Positions 52,436 through 59,256 of a stretch of DNA of 59,256 nucleotides are shown in pieces; positions within the stretch are counted from its first letter, which is position 1, and each line of letters begins with the position of its first letter. This DNA comes from Sulfuricurvum sp. GTDB lineage: Bacteria > Campylobacterota > Campylobacteria > Campylobacterales > Sulfurimonadaceae. The notes beneath the pieces were generated by a model. The model was not told the DNA's origin and made no database searches. It saw nothing but the letters and a program-made list of their open reading frames with translations. The position numbers were made by a program, and so were the translations under genes. The DNA is taken from positions 1-59,256 of the forward strand of contig NZ_JAQTYM010000009.1 of assembly GCF_028688295.1 (NCBI RefSeq). The letters are read 5' to 3'.

Positions 52436-52483
52436 CGCGCGGAATGAACTTTTGAAGAATTATTTTTCAACTAAAGTGATAGT

Positions 52484-53221
52484 ATGACAATAGAATTGGC
52501 TCTTTTAGGACTTGGTGTCGGTACACTCTCCGGTTTTTTCGGAATCGGCGGCGGTACGGTCACTGTTCCGATCTTGCTCTATCTCGGTTTCGGTATTAAA
52601 GAAGCAATCGGTATTTCGGTCATGCAAATGGTGGCAGGATCGTTAATGGCGGCGTGGATTCATCACAAGAAACAGACGTATGTGGTCAATGATATTAAAT
52701 ATTTCGGGTATGGCGGAGTACTTGGTGCCATGGTTGGAGGAGTTTTCGTCAAAATCTTGGATGAAACGATTCTTGAATGGCTCTTTTTGGGAATTGTTGC
52801 TTTTACGTTGGGACGTTTAGCGTTTTCATCTCCCGTGCCCACTCGTTCTGAAGTGATCAATCGACCTCTTTACACTACCATTGGTGGAGGAATTGGGGTA
52901 TTCTCTGGGATGCTCGGAGTAGGGGGTTCTATCCTTATGACGCCGATATTGGTGAGTTTTATGGGCTTTCCTCTGAAAAAAGCGTCGGCGGTAGGACTTT
53001 TCTTTGTTATGTTTACCTCTATTTCGGCTTTTGGTACCTTGCTTTGGCTGGGTATGATTAATCTTCATGCAGGATTGATTATGGGGCTGAGTTCACTGCT
53101 TGGGATTATGATGGGGATTTGGCTTTTGAATTTGATCAAAATAAGCCAATATAAACAAATATTGGTGGTTTTTTACGTCTTTATTTTTGCCATTACGGCA
53201 TACAAACTGATTACGGGGTAA
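52484..53221 (+). CDS. TSUP (TauE/SafE) family sulfite exporter-like permease
   Basis: The 245-residue membrane protein has about eight hydrophobic spans in two repeats, each with the TSUP-type GxxxGxxGxGGG feature (GVGTLSGFFGIGGGTVTVPILL near the start, GIGVFSGMLGVGGSILMTPIL near 130). The family transports sulfur-containing anions such as sulfite and sulfonates. A link to sulfur metabolism fits the likely organism but is not proven. It precedes uvrA by 5 bases. Confidence 0.85.
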   Translation: MTIELALLGLGVGTLSGFFGIGGGTVTVPILLYLGFGIKEAIGISVMQMVAGSLMAAWIHHKKQTYVVNDIKYFGYGGVLGAMVGGVFVKILDETILEWLFLGIVAFTLGRLAFSSPVPTRSEVINRPLYTTIGGGIGVFSGMLGVGGSILMTPILVSFMGFPLKKASAVGLFFVMFTSISAFGTLLWLGMINLHAGLIMGLSSLLGIMMGIWLLNLIKISQYKQILVVFYVFIFAITAYKLITG

Positions 53222-53226
53222 GATTT

Positions 53227-56043
53227 ATGGATAAAATTAAAATTATTGGTGCGCGAGAACACAATCTCAAAAATATCTCTTTGGAAATTCCGAAAAATAA
53301 ATTGGTAGTCTGTACCGGAATCAGTGGGAGCGGTAAATCGACATTGGCGTTTGATACCCTTTATGCTGAAGGTCAACGCCGTTATATCGAATCTCTTTCA
53401 TCCTATGCACGACAGTTTTTGGATCGCGTTGGAAAACCGGATGTTGATAAAATCGAAGGACTTACCCCTGCTATCGCAATTGATCAAAAAACGACTTCCA
53501 AAAATCCGCGCTCTACGGTAGGGACGATCACCGAGATTTATGACTATTTACGTCTCTTGTATGCCCGTATCGGGATTCAACACTGTCATCTCTGCGGTAA
53601 AAAAATCTCAAAAATGTCGGCACAAGATATTATCGATCAAGTACTCAAGCTCCCTGATGGAGCAAAGATAGTTATTTTAGCACCGTTAGTACGTGAAAAG
53701 AAAGGCTCGTTTGCCGATATCCTCGAATCATTGCGTCATAAAGGATACGTGCGGGCAATGGTTGATGGTGTTATGGTGCGTCTTGATGAAGAGATTGAAC
53801 TCTCCAAAACCAAGAAACATACCCTTAAAGTAGTTATCGACCGTCTCATCATCAAAGACGACAACCATGACCGCGTAGCCCAAGACGTTGAAAAAGCGCT
53901 CAAAGAATCCTACGGTGAAGTAGAAATCGAGATCCAAAACCACGACGAAGTGGGAATGCATGAAAAACTGATCCACTACAGTGAACACAGTGCCTGTTTT
54001 GATTGTAAAGTGAGTTTTGATCCGCTAGAGCCTCTCTCGTTTTCGTTTAACTCTCCTAAGGGCGCGTGTTCAGAATGTGATGGTTTAGGGATTCGCTATG
54101 CTCTTGATTACGACAAGATCATCGACTCTGAACTTCCGATAGAGAAAGGGGCGATTAAAATCGTTTATGGCTTTAATAAGGGATACTATTTTACCTTTCT
54201 AAAAGCATTTTGTTCCGCATCGGGGATCAGTATTAGCGCCCCTTTTTATACCCTCGAAGAGTATCAGAAAAAAGCAATTCTCCACGGCAGTGTCGATGAA
54301 GTGGAATTTAAATGGCAAGATCACCCGATTAAGCGTACGTGGCCGGGGATTGTCCGTATCGCCTATGACATCTTTAAAGATGAAAAAGATTTGGCGGATT
54401 ACATGTCTGAAAAGCCGTGTAATATTTGTAACTCTCATCGTTTAAAACGCGAATCTCTTGCCGTTCGTGTTGCGGACAAAGGGATCGGTGATGTTATTTC
54501 GATGCCGCTCAAAGATTCGTATGCGTGGTTCGCCGATCCTAAAACCTTTGAGGGGTTGAGTGATCAGAGTACGATGATTGCCGCGTCAATTTTGAATGAA
54601 ATTCGTGAGCGCCTTTTCTTTCTCTTTGATGTGGGGTTAGGATATCTCTCCCTCAGCCGTGATGCGCGTACTATCAGCGGCGGTGAAGCACAGCGTATCC
54701 GTATCGCTTCTCAAATCGGTAGCGGATTGACGGGAGTGATGTATGTCCTCGATGAGCCGAGTATCGGTCTGCATGAACGCGATACCCTCAAACTGATCCG
54801 AACGTTGCGATCATTGCAGGAAAAAGGGAACACTGTTATCGTTGTCGAACATGACAAAGAGACGATTGAGAATGCCGACTATATCGTCGATATCGGACCG
54901 GGTGCGGGGAAATTCGGCGGAAATGTCGTATTCGCCGGAACCCTCGAAGAGATGAAAAAATCTGATACTCTCACCGCACAATATCTTTCGGGTCGGAAAA
55001 AAATCGAGTATTTTTATCGCCGTGAACAAAAAGAGTGGATGTCCATCAACAATGTGACATTAAATAATATTAATAATCTGAGTGTTAAAATTCCTCTTCA
55101 CAATTTCGTGTGTGTCACGGGTGTGAGTGGTAGCGGTAAGAGTTCATTGATTTTACAAACACTCCTTCCCGTAACGAGAGAAATTCTCAATCATGCCCGT
55201 AAAATTAACCGCGTTGCGGGTGTCGAAGTGGAAGGGCTAGAGAAGCTTGATAAAGTAATCTACCTCGACCAAAGCCCTATCGGACGAACACCGCGTTCCA
55301 ATCCTGCCACCTATACAGGGGTGATGGATGAGATCCGTAACCTGTTTGCTAAAACGAAAGAGGCACAGATTCGAGGCTACACGGCATCACGATTTAGTTT
55401 CAACGTCAAAGGTGGACGATGTGAGAAGTGTCAGGGGGAAGGGGAGATCAAGATCGAGATGCACTTTTTACCCGATATTATGGTCAAATGTGATTCGTGT
55501 CACGGCAGCCGATACAACCTCCAAACCCTCCAAGTGGAGTACAAGGGGAAAACGATCTCTGATGTATTGAACATGAGCGTCGGCGAAGCGCTCGAATTTT
55601 TTGCCCCGATCCCGAAGATCAAAGCGATTTTGCAGACACTCAGCGATGTAGGGCTAGATTACATCACGTTGGGTCAAAATGCCGTTACCCTCTCCGGTGG
55701 GGAAGCTCAGCGTATTAAACTCGCCAAAGAGCTGAGCCGACGGGATACGGGAAATACCCTTTATATTCTCGATGAGCCGACAACAGGATTGCATTTTGAT
55801 GATGTCAACCGTCTGACCAAAGTTCTTCATAACTTCGTTGAGCTTGGAAATTCGGTTCTTGTCATTGAGCATAATCTCGACATGATTAAAAATGCTGACT
55901 GGATCATCGATATGGGTCCTGAGGGGGGAAGTGGCGGCGGATTGCTGATTGCGGAAGGTGATCCTGAATGTGTTGCACGTGATTGGGAAAAAACGGGTAG
56001 TTTTACCGGAAAATATTTGGCTCTTGAGCTAAATAGGCTATAA
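53227..56043 (+). CDS. uvrA: Excinuclease ABC subunit A
   Basis: The 938-residue protein has two ABC ATPase modules: Walker A GISGSGKST (residues 32-40) and GVSGSGKSS (about 637-645), and two ISGGEAQRI and LSGGEAQRI signatures. Zinc-finger Cys pairs are seen (CHLCGKK near 120, and CEKCQGEGEI with CDSCHGSRY near 737-760). It scans DNA for bulky lesions with UvrB in nucleotide excision repair. Length is normal for the family. A promoter-like TATAAT for the next gene overlaps its stop. Confidence 0.97.
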   Translation: MDKIKIIGAREHNLKNISLEIPKNKLVVCTGISGSGKSTLAFDTLYAEGQRRYIESLSSYARQFLDRVGKPDVDKIEGLTPAIAIDQKTTSKNPRSTVGTITEIYDYLRLLYARIGIQHCHLCGKKISKMSAQDIIDQVLKLPDGAKIVILAPLVREKKGSFADILESLRHKGYVRAMVDGVMVRLDEEIELSKTKKHTLKVVIDRLIIKDDNHDRVAQDVEKALKESYGEVEIEIQNHDEVGMHEKLIHYSEHSACFDCKVSFDPLEPLSFSFNSPKGACSECDGLGIRYALDYDKIIDSELPIEKGAIKIVYGFNKGYYFTFLKAFCSASGISISAPFYTLEEYQKKAILHGSVDEVEFKWQDHPIKRTWPGIVRIAYDIFKDEKDLADYMSEKPCNICNSHRLKRESLAVRVADKGIGDVISMPLKDSYAWFADPKTFEGLSDQSTMIAASILNEIRERLFFLFDVGLGYLSLSRDARTISGGEAQRIRIASQIGSGLTGVMYVLDEPSIGLHERDTLKLIRTLRSLQEKGNTVIVVEHDKETIENADYIVDIGPGAGKFGGNVVFAGTLEEMKKSDTLTAQYLSGRKKIEYFYRREQKEWMSINNVTLNNINNLSVKIPLHNFVCVTGVSGSGKSSLILQTLLPVTREILNHARKINRVAGVEVEGLEKLDKVIYLDQSPIGRTPRSNPATYTGVMDEIRNLFAKTKEAQIRGYTASRFSFNVKGGRCEKCQGEGEIKIEMHFLPDIMVKCDSCHGSRYNLQTLQVEYKGKTISDVLNMSVGEALEFFAPIPKIKAILQTLSDVGLDYITLGQNAVTLSGGEAQRIKLAKELSRRDTGNTLYILDEPTTGLHFDDVNRLTKVLHNFVELGNSVLVIEHNLDMIKNADWIIDMGPEGGSGGGLLIAEGDPECVARDWEKTGSFTGKYLALELNRL

Positions 56044-56044
56044 T
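56039..56044 (+). promoter_or_regulatory. -10 box (TATAAT) of the HDOD gene across the uvrA stop
   Basis: TATAAT covers the uvrA stop codon (TAA 56041-56043), 33 bases upstream of ATG 56078. GAGGAC (56064-56069) serves as the ribosome site. No clear -35 box. Confidence 0.4.
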
Positions 56045-56077
56045 AACCCTAATTGCTTTTGTAGAGGACCGTATTAA

Positions 56078-56896
56078 ATGAAAAGCTCGATTATAAATAG
56101 TATTAAATCTTTGCCTCCGCTTCCTAAAACCGTTATCGACATGCAACGTGTTTGTAACGATCCAAACTCATCGATCCATGATTTGGTAAAAACGGTTGAA
56201 ACCGATCCGATGATTGTTGCCAACTTACTCAAAGCGGCAAATTCGCCTCTTTATAGTTTCCGTCGTGAGATTAATAATGTCTCACAAGCAGTTTCACTTT
56301 TTGGAATGAGTATGACCCGCTCTATCGGATTGGGTAATTCGGTTCGAAAGCTTTTGAATGTTGATATGGAACCTTATGGGATCAGTTCCGATCGCTTTGC
56401 AGAGATTTCATCTTTGCAAGCAGCATTGATGCACAGCTGGTATTTGAAAATTGATCGGGCTAAAGCGGATAAACTTTTTCTAGCGTCATTCTTGCAAGAG
56501 ACAGGTAAAATTATTATTGCCAGTGATGTTATCCAAGAAGATTTAGCAACGAATTTTAAAGCAGATATCACTTCTGCTATTGATATTGCATCGGTTGAAC
56601 GCTCTTATATCCAAGAGACAACGGCAACAGTAACCGCAGAGATTTTTAACCACTGGAATTTTGATCGGGAATTTGTTGAAATGATTCAATTTTCAGATTC
56701 ACCAAAAGAGGCACCAGAGGAACTTCAAGAGTTTGCAATGGCACTTCATATCGTCAAAACTATTGTTCCGATCAATGACCCATTCGGAGAACACGGTATC
56801 GCTTACGGACTTAAAAAAGCAGAAGAAGCAGGTTATGATATCGCTAAATTGCAAGCAGCAATTGATGCGATTCTTGATAAAATTCGTGTTGTATAA
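56078..56896 (+). CDS. HDOD domain protein
   Basis: The 272-residue protein is a single HDOD domain (about residues 5-215): SLPPLPKTVIDMQRVCNDPNSSIHDLVKTVETDPMIVANLLKAANSPLYS. An HDOD domain is related to HD phosphohydrolases but usually lacks the metal ligands; it is often found in signalling. No second domain is seen. It lies 34 bases after uvrA and just before polA. Function unknown. Confidence 0.85.
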   Translation: MKSSIINSIKSLPPLPKTVIDMQRVCNDPNSSIHDLVKTVETDPMIVANLLKAANSPLYSFRREINNVSQAVSLFGMSMTRSIGLGNSVRKLLNVDMEPYGISSDRFAEISSLQAALMHSWYLKIDRAKADKLFLASFLQETGKIIIASDVIQEDLATNFKADITSAIDIASVERSYIQETTATVTAEIFNHWNFDREFVEMIQFSDSPKEAPEELQEFAMALHIVKTIVPINDPFGEHGIAYGLKKAEEAGYDIAKLQAAIDAILDKIRVV

Positions 56897-56905
56897 AGTC
56901 GATTA

Positions 56906-59256
56906 ATGGCCCAGCAAGTTGTTACCATTATCGATACGTTTGGATTCTTTTTCCGCAGTTTTTACGCTCTTCCCCCTCTTAAAAATCGCCAGGGTTTTCC
57001 TACCGGTCTTTTGACCGGATTTATCAACTTTATTGCTTCACTGCATAAAGATCACAGCAGCGATTATCTCATTTTTGCTCTCGATGCTAAAGGACCGAGT
57101 TTTCGTGCCGAAATCGATCCTGCGTATAAAGCCAACCGTTCTCCTGCACCCGAAGAATTGGTTATGCAGCTCCCTATCGCCATCGAGTGGATCGATAAAA
57201 TGGGATACAAATCGCTCTCTCAAAGCGGTTTTGAGGCGGATGATATGATCGCCTCCGTTGTACGCCAAGCGCGTCAGCACGGTTTCTTGGTTCGTGTCGT
57301 ATCGCACGATAAAGACCTCTATCAGCTCATCGATGATGATCGGGTTGTGTTGGTCGATGCCATCAGCAAAAAAGTGATGAATGAGCGTCACTGCGAAGAG
57401 AAATACGGCGTCCACCCGCGCCAGTTTATCGATTATCAATCCCTCATCGGCGATACTGCCGATAACGTCCCAGGGGTCAAGGGGATCGGAAAGGTAACGG
57501 CACAAAAGCTTTTAACGCAGTTTTTCACACTCGATGCAATGTACGAAAGACTCGAAGAGGTAACACCTCCTCGGATCAAAGGGCTGCTTGAAACCTATCG
57601 AGATGACGCATTCCGTTCTCGTGAACTGGTACGTCTCAAAGATGACGTGTTTAATAGCCTCGATTTTTCAGAGTTTGCTATGCACTTTGATAATCCGTTT
57701 CTCCCGATCTATGATGATTTAGTCCATTACGAGATGAATGCGGTATTGCGTACCATCAAAGCCAAAGCACTGTTTGAAGAATCGCAAACCTCTTCCTCTC
57801 AATCGGTTGTATTACAGGAAGTGAAATCTCCGATACCGGCAGTATGCAACAATATGGATGGATGCAGTGTTTTGATCGATAACGATACTGATTTGAAAAA
57901 GGTCATTGAGGCACTTTCTCCTGATGCTCTTATTGCTTTCGATACCGAAACGACAGGACTTGATCCTACCAAAGATCATCTCGTCGGTTTTAGCTTTAGC
58001 GCGGATGGAAAAACGGGTTATTATGTTCCAATGATGCACAGTTACCTCGGAGTAGGGGATCAAGTATCGCTTGAAACCGCGAAACAAGCAATAAAAGCAC
58101 TGTTTACGCGTAAAGTCATCGGACATAATATAAAATTCGATCTCCATTTCGTCACCCGCTTTTTGGGCGTTGATCGTCTGAACATCCATGCTGATTCTAT
58201 GGTGATGGCATGGCTCACCGATTCGGCGCGGTCTCTCTCGATGGACAATCTTGCTCAGAACTTACTGCATCATGAGATGATTCATTTCAAAGACACGGTC
58301 AAAAAAGGGGAAAACTTCGCTTCGGTCGCGATCGAAGATGCGTGTAAATACGCGGGAGAAGATGCTTATATCACCTATCGACTCTACGAAGTACTACGTG
58401 AGCAGCTTCTTTTGAAGGGTGGACAAGACGCTCTGGATGAAGCGTTTAATGTCGAGTTCCCTTTCACTATGACACTACTGGGGATGGAGCGAGAGGGGAT
58501 CGCCGTCGATACGGCGGTGTTGGAGACATTTAAAAAAGAAGTAGCCTTAGAGATCGCCACTCTCACGGAGCAAATCCACAGCGCGTGCGGAACCGTATTT
58601 AATCTCAATTCTCCGAAACAGCTAGGTGTTATCTTGTTTGAAACACTCGGTCTGGCACATGGCAAGAAGACTAAAACAGGTTACAGTACGGATGAGCAGG
58701 TGTTAGACTCTCTTAAAGACGAGCATCCCGTTATTCCGATGTTGTTACAGTACCGCGAATATCACAAGCTCTACTCCACCTATATCGAGCCATTGATAGC
58801 ATTGGCGCAAAATGATCCTGAATCTCGTATTTATACCTCATTTGTCCAGACGGGAACGGCAACGGGACGATTGAGTTCTAAAAACCCGAACCTCCAAAAT
58901 ATCCCTGTCAAAACGGCTCTTGGGATGCGTATCCGTGAAGCGTTCGTCGCCCCTGCGGGGAAAAAACTGATCGGGATTGACTATTCACAAATCGAGCTTC
59001 GTCTCCTCGCCCATTTTAGTGAGGACAGTGTTTTAGTCAATGCCTTTAACGAGGGGCACGATATCCACATGCAAACAGCGATTGCATTGTTCGGTGCTGA
59101 GGACGCACCTCGTAAGCGTAACATCGCAAAAACGGTCAATTTCGGTCTCTTGTACGGTATGGGGCAGAAAAAGCTCTCCGATACGTTAGGGATCACCACC
59201 AAAGAGGCAAAAGAGATTATCGAGCGTTATTTCGAGACCTTTCCGAGTGTCAAGGG
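56906..59256 (+). CDS. polA: DNA polymerase I (3'-truncated by window end)
   Basis: The frame starts at ATG 56906 (MAQQVVTIIDTFGFFFRSFYALPP) and is open to the window end, giving 783 codons. It has the 5'-3' exonuclease domain (1-290, with GDTADNVPGVKGIGKVTA), a 3'-5' exonuclease domain with the DxE site intact (FDTETTG near 347-353) and the start of the polymerase domain (motif A DYSQIELRLLAHFSED near 692, and the O helix region KTVNFGLLYGMG near 743). The last part of the polymerase fold is outside the window. It fills gaps in repair and removes Okazaki RNA. It lies 9 bases after the HDOD gene. Confidence 0.95.
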   Translation, partial: MAQQVVTIIDTFGFFFRSFYALPPLKNRQGFPTGLLTGFINFIASLHKDHSSDYLIFALDAKGPSFRAEIDPAYKANRSPAPEELVMQLPIAIEWIDKMGYKSLSQSGFEADDMIASVVRQARQHGFLVRVVSHDKDLYQLIDDDRVVLVDAISKKVMNERHCEEKYGVHPRQFIDYQSLIGDTADNVPGVKGIGKVTAQKLLTQFFTLDAMYERLEEVTPPRIKGLLETYRDDAFRSRELVRLKDDVFNSLDFSEFAMHFDNPFLPIYDDLVHYEMNAVLRTIKAKALFEESQTSSSQSVVLQEVKSPIPAVCNNMDGCSVLIDNDTDLKKVIEALSPDALIAFDTETTGLDPTKDHLVGFSFSADGKTGYYVPMMHSYLGVGDQVSLETAKQAIKALFTRKVIGHNIKFDLHFVTRFLGVDRLNIHADSMVMAWLTDSARSLSMDNLAQNLLHHEMIHFKDTVKKGENFASVAIEDACKYAGEDAYITYRLYEVLREQLLLKGGQDALDEAFNVEFPFTMTLLGMEREGIAVDTAVLETFKKEVALEIATLTEQIHSACGTVFNLNSPKQLGVILFETLGLAHGKKTKTGYSTDEQVLDSLKDEHPVIPMLLQYREYHKLYSTYIEPLIALAQNDPESRIYTSFVQTGTATGRLSSKNPNLQNIPVKTALGMRIREAFVAPAGKKLIGIDYSQIELRLLAHFSEDSVLVNAFNEGHDIHMQTAIALFGAEDAPRKRNIAKTVNFGLLYGMGQKKLSDTLGITTKEAKEIIERYFETFPSVK

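Noticed and set aside
52255-52483. c-di-GMP riboswitch ahead of cheX or TSUP
   Set aside because: Stem-like repeats are present, but the conserved riboswitch core sequences are absent.
1-59256. tRNA genes, rRNA, CRISPR arrays, intact transposases
   Set aside because: None was recognised in the intergenic gaps. The long gaps (4247-4627, 8541-8814, 23677-23904, 52255-52483) hold only the items listed.

Overview
The window looks like a chromosome segment of a free-living Campylobacterota (Epsilonproteobacteria) bacterium, most like the Sulfurimonas/Sulfuricurvum group. This rests on the gene order tsaE-lptB-rpoN, the order aroB-mscS-mtaB-ftsH-like-bioV, a SdhABE-type (type E) complex II with CCG-domain anchor, scattered trp genes (trpD and trpB about 26 kb apart), flagellar/chemotaxis genes, and a nitrogenase cofactor scaffold gene (nifE). 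The genus is inferred, not proven. No tRNA, rRNA, CRISPR array or intact insertion sequence was seen.

Layout. 1-4246: the 3' end of a giant secreted adhesin, followed by a LapG-type periplasmic protease and a LapD-type c-di-GMP receptor; together they form a complete adhesin-release switch apart from the adhesin N-terminus and its exporter. 4247-4627: two MITE-like repeats flanking a 27-residue membrane protein candidate. 4628-6367: ygiQ. 6395-8753: an AT-rich island with its own promoter holding a P-loop NTPase, a protein with an antitoxin-like tail, an overlapping small protein that may be its toxin partner, and a 52-residue addiction-module-like protein. This is the best candidate here for an undescribed (defence or toxin-antitoxin type) system. 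8815-13177: housekeeping operon (S4 protein, trpD, tsaE, lptB, rpoN, DUF2400 protein). 13174-15123: GGDEF-EAL protein. 15296-23362: TrkA-like protein, aroB, mscS, mtaB, an FtsH homologue that has lost its protease site, bioV, mog.

23368-27497 (minus): DUF167 gene, a cytochrome remnant and sdhABE. 27676-28866: degenerate GGDEF membrane protein. 28981-31772: thiL, truD, psd. 31762-40528 (minus): a long run with ychF, pepA, DedA, trpB, apt, rpiB, an M50 protease, lepB and folD. 40597-43113: small cytochrome c, a CitE-like protein and a diguanylate cyclase. 43123-44707: two tandem TonB-like genes. 44899-48590: small membrane proteins, EamA and DedA transporters, a TerB-DnaJ protein, a transglutaminase-like protein and a GIY-YIG protein. 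48668-50573: solitary nifE and a Sel1-repeat gene with a hairpin over its ribosome binding site. 50588-52254 (minus): cheX-like, fliN and a FliO-like gene. 52484 to the end: TSUP permease, uvrA, HDOD protein and polA (cut by the window end).

Signalling through c-di-GMP recurs: LapD-like receptor, GGDEF-EAL protein, degenerate GGDEF protein, active-looking cyclase. The first of these acts directly on adhesion, and the others could feed it, which is an inference.
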